64,000 nucleotides of DNA from Hygrophila difformis. Taxonomy: Eukaryota; Streptophyta; Magnoliopsida; Lamiales; Acanthaceae. The translations under genes were made by a program, and so were the position numbers. Below the pieces are notes generated by a model. It searched no databases and had not been told where the DNA came from. It saw only the letters and a list, made by a program, of their open reading frames with translations. Below are positions 56,923 to 64,000 of the stretch, one piece after another (position 1 is the first letter of the stretch; every line of letters starts with the position of its first letter). The stretch is from the NCBI GenBank assembly GCA_030278955.1, contig JAOANR010000002.1, positions 29,808,057 through 29,872,056 of the forward strand, in the 5' to 3' direction.

Positions 56923-58712
56923 AAAGCATTTCTACCAAATATATGAAAGTAAGTGATAGATGTCTTTTTACCGTTCCATATTTCATATGGAGTCATGAGA
57001 GAATTTGGTCTTAAGTAAACTCGATTTATGGTGTAGCATGCAGTATTAACGGCCTCAGGCCACAAGAACTCAGCAATATTCTTGGCGTTCAGCATGACCC
57101 TTGACATTTCTTGCAAGGTGCGATTTCTTCTTTCCACCACACCATTTTGTTGAGGAGTTTTTGGCGCAGAAAATTCATGCTTGATCCCATGAGTAGTACA
57201 ATATTCTTCAAAGGACTAGTTTTCAAATTCTCGTTCGTGATCACTTTGAATCCTCTTTACTTTGGTGTCTTTCTTAGTCATGAGGCGGTTGCATAATTTT
57301 TCAAAGGCTTTGAAAGCGTCACCTTTTTCGCTGAGAAAGTCCACCCAAGTATATCTAGAATAGTCGTCAATGCATACAAAAATATATCTTTTACCTCCAA
57401 AGCTTTCAACCTCAGTTGGACCAATAAGATCCATGTGCAGTAGGTCAAGACACTTGGTTGATCCAATGTGTTCAGACAGCTTGTGTGAACTCCTATGCTG
57501 TTTTTTCTTGGCACATACATCGCAAAATTCCACGTTGGAGTTTTTGAAGTGAGGAAGACCTTTGACTGCCTCAGTTTTGCTGAGTCTGATAAGATCTTTG
57601 AAGTTGAGATGTCCAAGCTTTTCATGCCATAGCATAATGTTGTTTTTACCTGCAGCTGAGCCAAAATTGCATGTTTGAACAAGATGATAACAATTATTTT
57701 TAGAGCGCAAACCTCTCATGATGCATTCTTGATTTTGGTTGAGCACTTGACAATCTTTCTTGGTGAACTGCACCACAAGGTCCTCATCACACAATTGGCT
57801 GATGCTAATCAAGTTTGCTTGGAGTCCATCAGCTAGAAATACTGGAGACAGTTCTCGTGAGCCGTTGTTCTCAATGGTTCCTTGACCAAATAGAGCACCC
57901 TTTTTTCCATCTCCAAATACAACGAATCCTCCATCAATCTCCTTGTAATGTTTGAGCAGTCTTCGTTCACCAGTCATGTGTTTGGAGCACCCACTATCAA
58001 AGTACCATACTGTGTCCTTAGCGTTCTTCTTTTGTGATAGAAAGGCAACATGACATCTGTTCTGAACTTTAGGAACCCATTCGCATTTGATGGAGATCAG
58101 CTTCATCTTGATTTTATCGTTTGGCCAGGTGATGGGTCTTCCTGCTTGTAGGTCTCTTACTAAGATTCCACAGTTCTTAGTTTTGTGACCTTCAAGTTTG
58201 CAGTAGTCGCATCTGAGTGGAATTGGAGGAGGAGGTCTTCTTATCCATTTGCTTCTTCTTTCATGGTGGAAAGGTTTCTTGGTAGTTCGATGTTCACTCA
58301 GCATTCCTCCGGATACAAACTTGCTTTTCTTTTCTCCTCTCGAGGTTGAGGCTTGATATCCTAAGCCTTGTTTGTTGCTGCTAGGCCTCCCCATAGCAAT
58401 TACATCGTCTAACTTGGCTTTTCCTTTGTTTAGTGCTGCGAGAGTGCTTTCAGCTTTGGCAAGTTTGTCTTGAACTTCAGTTAGTTCGGTGTGGAGAGCA
58501 TCTTGCTTCCCAAGCATACTGTAGTACCATAGTTTATAGTCAACCTTTTCAACCTCCAGATCCTTATTATCTTTCTGGAGTTCTGCATTTTTCTCACGTA
58601 GTTCGTTCACCTGTTCAGACAGTTCTTTGAACATCTTTTCAAGTTCCTGATTTCTACTTCCGAGACCCTGGATTTGCTCCTGATAATGGCCAAAATTGTC
58701 CATTATTTCCAA
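56916..58712 (-). pseudogene. Copia-C gag C-terminus, protease and integrase
   Basis: The open frame starts inside gag: a coiled coil (ELSEQVNELREKNAELQKDN), then knuckle CDYCKLEGHKTKNC and protease WYFDSGCSKHMTG. Next come GAG-pre-integrase with HEKLGHLNF and CDVCAKKKQHR, and the integrase core. Integrase D1 is in VCIDDYSRYTW. D2 is in IQSDHEREFEN, where the usual Gly is Glu. A TAG at 57,216-57,218 follows (a CAG to TAG change would explain it), and the Glu is in QQNGVVERRNRTLQ. The frame shifts again near 56,930. Confidence 0.85.
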
Positions 58713-59013
58713 TCAATTTCCGTGTCTGAGACGGACATTTTGATCGTGATTCCATCTTATTTCAATAAGAAAGCAGTTGAATTTGACAGATTAATGCGAG
58801 TTTGTAAAAACATCGAGCCGGTAATAAAAAGACACAAAACATACAATTTTTAATTGTATTTGTGTTAGAAAAATCCAAAAACATGAAAAAAGGAAAAAGA
58901 GAAGAAAAAGGAATGAAAAGATGGGCAAAAGAATAAAAGAGCCCACAAAAATCCAAAAAGATGGAAAAAAGATTGAAAATCCCACAACTGAATTCTGACT
59001 AAGTGTTGAAGCA

Positions 59014-59450
59014 CAATTCAAATTGTGCAATTCGAATTAATTCGAATTACTCACACAATTCGAATTGCTGAAGAGAACAAAAATTGGTTAAGTGTTGGGA
59101 AGGGATGCAGAAGAGCTAATTCGAATTACTATGGCCAATTCGAGTTAATTCGAATTGGCTTGAATAATTCGAATTAGGCAATGAAGAAAGAAGAAACCCA
59201 AAGGCAAGAGGAAGATGCAATTCGAATTGTCTAGTTCGAATTAATTCGAATTAGCACAAACAATTCGAATTGCCATAGGTGTAAGGAGGCCAAGCAGAAA
59301 CCCTCATCCAGTTCGAGAAAAGACCAATTCGAATTCTTCACAACAATTTGAATTGACTACTGAAGGCCACAATTCCAGCTCAAGGAAGAGATCTCACAAT
59401 TCGAATTAATTCGAATTGGTTGAGATAATTCGAACTTCACTCAACAATTC
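59014..59450. repeat. AATTCGAATT palindrome clusters, block 1
   Basis: Five clusters (about 59,014-59,067; 59,118-59,177; 59,218-59,272; 59,325-59,356; 59,396-59,450), each of two to four copies of the palindrome AATTCGAATT, often fused as AATTCGAATTAATTCGAATT. Clusters are separated by about 40-60 bp of unrelated sequence. The block lies upstream of the TATA box, in the presumed U3 region. Confidence 0.9.
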
Positions 59451-59503
59451 ATCCAAAGAAAGCTGTGCACCACATTGGTGGGCCTAAGGTTTCGAAATTT
59501 ATC

Positions 59504-59510
59504 TATAAAA
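59504..59510 (+). promoter_or_regulatory. Candidate Athila-F LTR TATA box
   Basis: TATAAAA in the context TTTATCTATAAAAGCAG, just after palindrome block 1. It would start the element RNA near 59,540. Confidence 0.5.
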
Positions 59511-60375
59511 GCAGACCTTCCACAACAGAATTAAGAGATCAAGAATTTTTGCCAAAAAGCAGCTTGGGACAAAAAGAACAGCAGGAGGTTCCACACCCCT
59601 TAAGGGTTAGGTAGGTAGTTAGTTTAGTTTAGTTTATTTTTCTTGCAAGTAGTGTAATCTTTACATGCTTTGATCTTAGTTTAGTGTAGAAGCAGTTTGT
59701 GTAACCCTAGAGTAGCCATTTCCAGAATTTTTACAAGTTTTCTAGTTAGAATAAACCCTACCTTCAAGTTAATGATGGTTTTGGGTTCTTTATTTTGCTT
59801 TCAAAGTGCCAATACAAGAAATTTTCCAGAAATGGTGTTATTCATGTGTTTTGGCACTCTTTAATGCTTTCCCTAGAAATAAATGCTTAGTATGTTTGTT
59901 TGTTTCAACTAGGTTACATTTATTATGTCCTAGTTAACATTCAAACTTAATAAATGCATGTTTGGTGGGTTTTTGGCTTGATTTAGTGCCTTAGAGCTTC
60001 AAATAAGTGCTCTTAGGTTTTAGATGTTTTAGGGTTAGTTAGAATTTATTTCTATGCTTTATTTTTCCTGCCTTGATCTTATTTCATGCTGCCGTAGATA
60101 ACTTGAGTGTTCTTGGTTTATTCAAGCAGTTTTTAGATAACTAGATGTTTTAGGTTCTTTGATCTTTGATCCTTTGTTTGTAGAAATAGGGTTTAAATCT
60201 TGCCAATACCCACTGGACATGTGGTTGTTTATTTCTTGAAAATTTCACTAGGGTGGCTGTGAATTGACATTGATGTGAGATGAGGGATTTAGTAAATCTA
60301 AAACCATCATTACAGCACAGTGTTCACCTAACCCATACTTGTGAGAACAAAAATTGTTGTTGTTTTAAAATATGT

Positions 60376-60839
60376 AATTCGAACTGAGGCAATTCGAATT
60401 ATCTCGAATTGCCTAAGAAATTCGAATAGCATAGCCAAAAATTTTCTTCATGTGGTTTTCATCCAATTCGAATTCTCTAATTCGAATTAATTCGAATTGA
60501 TTCAACAATTCGAATTGGCTGGGAAAACCACATTGTATTGCATATCACCCATTCTTGCCTTAATTTATTTTCCATCTCTTACCAGTTCGAATTGTGCAAT
60601 TCGAATTAATTCGAATCGCTGAACAATTCGAACTCACCTTCCTCTTGAAGTATATGCCTTAGTCAATTTTGAGCAAGGAAAGGACTTCATCAATTCAAGT
60701 TGTCCAATTCGAATTAATTCGAATTGCTCAACAATTCGAATTAGGTGATATCTCATTCCTTTGCAAGGATTAATTGGGTAGGGTCATACTTCATTCTTCA
60801 TGCATTCTCAATTCGAATTACCCCAATAATTCGAATTGA
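60376..60839. repeat. AATTCGAATT palindrome clusters, block 2
   Basis: Five more clusters (about 60,376-60,428; 60,464-60,518; 60,584-60,635; 60,691-60,743; 60,809-60,839) with the same palindrome and arrangement as block 1, downstream of the presumed transcription start, so likely present in the RNA. Confidence 0.9.
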
Positions 60840-63097
60840 ACTATCCTTTTATTTTGAAAATTCCAAAAATATTTTTCTTCCATGATTTGTGTAAGTTGCA
60901 TGGATGTATTGGGCCTAGGCCCAATTCATCTGATTTCTATCCATTACACATTTCAATCCATTAGTGTCCACTTATTGTGTGCTTAACACCCACACAATAC
61001 CAAAAATATTTTCTTATTTTTATGATTTTCTCTTTCATTGTGTGTATGAACGGATAATGAGAAACACATAGATTAATGTTGGTGAAAGGTCCCTTCACAG
61101 GGATATCGACTAACCCGTCTTCTGTGTGTCAATCATTATCTGTTATTTTGCATGATCTGGTTAGTGGTTGGTGGAAGCTTCGGCGAGCGTTCTCTTCACT
61201 AAAAGTTTCGATTAGTCACTCAGCCAATTCCTAATCAGATACAGTTTTAATTTTCCTTATCTTAATTTCTCAACCTGAATTCAAGCTGCAATAGTATCAA
61301 CTGATGTCGACCAACATCAGTTGAGAAATATTACAGCAAGAAATATGTGGGTTATTCTTCCACTCACAGACAAAAGAAAACTAAATGGCGGCGGTCACCG
61401 TTGTTTGGAATTCTTTCTGTCTAAAATCATTTCATCTGGGAAAATTGGGGACCGGACAGCAGATGTTTGCAGTCCGGAAAACCTCAATTATCGCTGGCAC
61501 TATTTTTAGTCGATTTCTTCTCATCTCAGGATAATCCACCTTGTGTATCGCATTCTGTCTAACCCCACCATATATTTTGGGGTATTTTATTTTCCTTTTC
61601 ATATACTTGTATGCATGATACTATTATGTAGATGTTCCGGTCATATCATTATTTTGAGGATCCTTCCCCTTGGACACATAAGTCTTGATTTAAATCAGAG
61701 GCTGCATAATAAATTTCCAACAAAAATTCCTTTATAAAATCCGGATCTTAGTAAGGGATAAATTCGACAGTTATGACTAATTCATCTTCCACTGGGGGAT
61801 TGATTTTGAGAACTTAGAAGCAGAGTCAGCGATTAGGTCTCATCTAGACTGAAAGGATCTGTGTTTTAATTGAGAGTTTAGTACCTGTTTAGGGAATGAT
61901 TTTCAAACATTTATTTGCTTCTCAAAATTGTTGTATGTTGGAAATCTAATATTAGATATCGCATTAAGTCAATATCCACTTGGGTGTAGATGAGATGTGA
62001 TAAATAATACTAGAGGAACAACATATAGGCCTTGGTGAACTTCTAAGGTAGGGTTGAGTATTCCTTCGACTACTATCTTCTTCTGCCAAAGTCTAGAATT
62101 GAGTCTTGAGTGAGTACATCCGGAATAGGTTCATTTATGGATCTGTTTCATTTAATTTGTATCTCATAACTACCCAGATGTTGTAAGCCCTGTGGCTTAT
62201 TGATATCTCGGGGGTTCTTGATCTGCATCTGGTCACCAAGACCAGGGGCTCTTTTATACTGACAGAAAGAGACGTTTTTAACGATTCCGAGTGATAGATT
62301 TAAATGCTTTCTTTACAGCTTTCTTTACTGCTTTCCTTTAAAATGCTTTCATAGAGGTCACTCGGAAGAATTAGGGGCTGTCCATCTGTTAAAAGGTTTG
62401 AGAGTTATGGAATGGTTTGGGGCTTGATTTGAAACTCTGGGTGTGACATGGGGGAATGATAGCAGTACTTGGCAAGTCAACTAATGATTTGACAGGTGTT
62501 GCTCATCCACCGTAAATAATTAACATACCTTTGCAAGGCATTGCAAGGGGAGTTAAGAGTTTATGGTATCTTAGAAATTGCTGTCTTAAGAGCATGTAAA
62601 TTCTCACCATAAGTACCTGTCTGTTAAAGGGAACATGGTGTAGAAAGCATGAGAGTTAGCTAACTAGAGGATTATCCCAAGCTAAGATCTGTGTATTAAA
62701 ATGGAAGTTTAATTGTGTTTCATCTGAATCTTGTCCAATCTTTATTATTTCCTCCCTGTCCCTTCTGTCATATTTAAATCTGCTTTCTAGATAGTGTAGC
62801 ATAATTTTACATTGCTTTCGTAGTATAGATTTAATTTCTTTCTTTTACCATGCTTTGTAGAATAATTTTACTGCTTTCATAATCTGGATTTAATTTATGT
62901 CAAGTAGTTGTTAGAAACCCTTGCAAAACTTGAAACGAGTAACCGAGTGGAAAATCTTAGTAAACGACGTGGGCCCTGCTTCCATCGCACATCCTCCAGT
63001 GAACGATCCGGTACTTACTATAAATTACTGCAATTTTTGACTCCGTGCGCTTTCGGGAGCACAGTTTCTTGACACGAGTAAATAAAAGACAACATTT
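60840..63097 (+). other. Athila-F LTR/leader, non-coding
   Basis: No ORF with recognisable content. It contains a perfect hairpin CAACTGATGT...ACATCAGTTG at 61,298-61,323, a smaller one CTGGTC...GACCAG at 62,229-62,245, and many TGCTTTC words at 62,305-62,350 and 62,780-62,880. Confidence 0.5.
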
Positions 63098-63590
63098 TGG
63101 GAAAAATACTCATATAGTGGGAAGATGTTCAAAAGCTTCATGGCAGGTGCTTTCGGGACATGAAATTATGAGAAGTATCATGGCGCAGATACCAGGGACT
63201 TTCAGGGTGACAGACTGAAGGTCAATCCCGGTTGCACCGTGATACTTGTCAAAAGTTTCATGGCCGAGAGGACCACAGCGCCGTTTGAGATTAAAACACC
63301 CCACATGAGTAATAAAAAGGGAAATCATAACATATCCTTAAACCCCTTTCCTACATCATAACTCTTTTCATTTAAAAAATCCAAACCTGATATTTCAGAA
63401 AATTACTCGTGTTAGTGAGACTCGTCAAAAGTTTCATGGCGCCGTTGCCGGGGATTCTCGAGGCGCCATTTGAAATCACAGTTTCCTCCTCGAGCAATAA
63501 ACCAGTAAGAAAATTTAGAAAATACTCGTGTCACGCAAACATGTCAAAAGTTTCATGGCGCCGTTGCCGGGGAGGATGCAGCGCCGTTTA
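63098..63590 (+). repeat. Reiterated primer-binding-site units (tRNA-Asp)
   Basis: Imperfect repeats of a unit GAAAATACTCGTGT...GTCAAAAGTTTCA followed by the primer-binding site. TGGCGCCGTTGCCGGGGA, complementary to the plant tRNA-Asp 3' end, occurs exactly at 63,437-63,454 and 63,556-63,573 (unit spacing 119 bp). Degenerate versions of CATGGC plus flanks lie near 63,135, 63,178 and 63,258. Confidence 0.8.
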
Positions 63591-63702
63591 CTAGGAGAAC
63601 TACACTCCTGATTTACTCATAGATAGTTAGTATATTTACTATCAAACCATCACTAACTTGGGGATTGCACAGGTACTGTCAAAATCTTGATACCAACTGC
63701 TT

Positions 63703-64000
63703 ATGCAACGGAGGAGGAGCACATTGCCGGAGTTACCGTTCGATCTAGAAATAGAAAGGACCGCTCGCCAACTGAGGGCAGAAGCCAGAAAAAGGAAAGA
63801 GCAGGAGCATCGGACCCGCACTTCACCTGAAACATCGAGCAGCGATATATCAGACATGGCAGAAAACCAGAACATTCCCCCGATCTTACCCATAGACCAA
63901 CCACAAAATAACCCTGGTAATGGAGCTGACGGAGGAATGGTAGAGCATCCTAATCGTGCCAACGAAGAGGAGAATCTACCAAATCCCAATCAACAGCAAT
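63703..64000 (+). CDS. Athila-F gag, N-terminal part (runs off window)
   Basis: An ATG at 63,703 opens a frame without stops to the window end (99 codons). The start region ELPFDLEIERTARQLR followed by a basic stretch (AEARKRKEQEHRTRT) resembles the N-terminus of Athila/Tat gag proteins. The rest is Asn/Gln/Pro-rich. It lies 130 bp after the second exact primer-binding site, where gag is expected. The capsid domain would lie beyond the window, so the lineage call rests on this short segment and the tRNA-Asp primer. Confidence 0.65.
   Translation, partial: MQRRRSTLPELPFDLEIERTARQLRAEARKRKEQEHRTRTSPETSSSDISDMAENQNIPPILPIDQPQNNPGNGADGGMVEHPNRANEEENLPNPNQQQ

Larger units (their letters stand above)
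40360..58760 (-). mobile_element. Copia-C: Sirevirus-like copia element, split by Gypsy-E and cut by Athila-F
   Basis: The 3' LTR is at 40,360-41,275. Going right on the minus strand come the polypurine tract, the envelope-like ORF (interrupted at 42,696-53,099 by Gypsy-E), RNase H/RT, integrase, protease, and the C-terminal half of gag. Homology to gag stops at about 58.71-58.76 kb, where Athila-F begins. The gag N-terminus, primer-binding site and 5' LTR are missing, presumably beyond the right edge of the window. Net visible length without Gypsy-E is about 8 kb. The right boundary is approximate. Confidence 0.85.
58760..64000 (+). mobile_element. Athila-F: left part of a large Athila/Tat-like gypsy element
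   Basis: Starts where Copia-C gag homology ends (boundary uncertain, 58.71-58.80 kb) and runs off the window. A promoter-like TATAAAA lies at 59,504-59,510. Two exact copies of an 18-nt tRNA-Asp primer-binding site are at 63,437 and 63,556, and a gag-like ORF starts at 63,703. If everything left of the first exact site is LTR, it would be about 4.7 kb, long but not unheard of for Tat/Ogre relatives; part may instead be leader. The right LTR and target duplication are outside the window. Confidence 0.65.

Noticed and set aside
58791..59030. Hydrophobic 79-codon minus-strand ORF resembling a membrane protein
   Set aside because: It is generated by an A-rich low-complexity stretch (Phe/Leu codons in antisense) at the Athila-F left end, with no support as a gene.
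59014..59450. Heat-shock elements made of GAA/TTC blocks
   Set aside because: In AATTCGAATT the TTC and GAA blocks abut without the 2-bp spacing needed, so the heat-shock element consensus is not met.
59014..60839. CRISPR-like appearance of repeats separated by spacers
   Set aside because: The repeats are short palindromes of variable number with irregular spacers, in a plant retroelement with no cas genes.
63437..63573. Possible tRNA-Asp genes
   Set aside because: Only 18 nt complementary to the tRNA 3' end are present; there is no cloverleaf. These are primer-binding sites.

Overview
The window looks like nuclear DNA of a eudicot plant. It is AT-rich and packed with plant-type transposons, and holds one recognisable host gene with plant-style introns. 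No bacterial, organellar or CRISPR features were seen. Frames were read by eye; family names come from motifs, not database searches.

Layout. 1-4.1 kb: small elements, namely Stowaway, Tourist-like and hAT-like MITEs (one Stowaway nested in a hAT-like element), a retroposed fragment with target-site duplications (TSDs), and a tRNA-derived SINE with a perfect 17-bp TSD. 4.48-6.27 kb: a three-exon 2-oxoglutarate/Fe(II) dioxygenase of the ACC-oxidase-homolog type. Its exon 2 carries two single-base insertions, so it is a pseudogene or a mis-assembled gene. 6.46-9.53 kb: a decayed Ty1/copia element (Copia-A) just downstream, antisense to the gene. 9.5-12.65 kb: AT-rich non-coding DNA with a candidate Helitron end and a 620-bp tandem duplication.

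12.66-20.92 kb: Copia-B, a complete-length Sirevirus-like copia element on the minus strand (848-bp LTRs, TSD TATTT) with an extra envelope-like ORF after pol. 22.1-36.6 kb: an L1-type LINE with a 1.42-kb internal duplication of its reverse transcriptase. A 7.6-kb non-autonomous gypsy element (Gypsy-D, LTRs over 3.2 kb, only a gag stub inside) splits its RNase H domain. 36.6-40.4 kb: non-coding, with SINE-like copies.

40.36-about 58.76 kb: Copia-C, a second Sirevirus-like element on the minus strand. Its long envelope-like ORF is split by Gypsy-E (42,696-53,099, plus strand, 2.6-kb LTRs, TSD CTCGT), a chromovirus-like element that has lost its integrase core. Copia-C is cut in gag near 58.76 kb by the left end of an Athila/Tat-like gypsy element (Athila-F). 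Athila-F shows an unusual array of AATTCGAATT palindromes, reiterated tRNA-Asp primer-binding sites, and the start of a gag ORF that runs off the window.

Relationships. No multi-gene pathway is encoded; the elements act as hosts and guests of one another. Gypsy-D shares gag sequence and LTR blocks with Gypsy-E, so proteins of that lineage could mobilise it. Copia-B and Copia-C share LTR motifs, polypurine tracts and a domain of the envelope-like ORF. Copia-B and Gypsy-E have closely similar LTRs yet carry many one-base frameshifts, as does the dioxygenase, so consensus indel error is a real alternative to decay.
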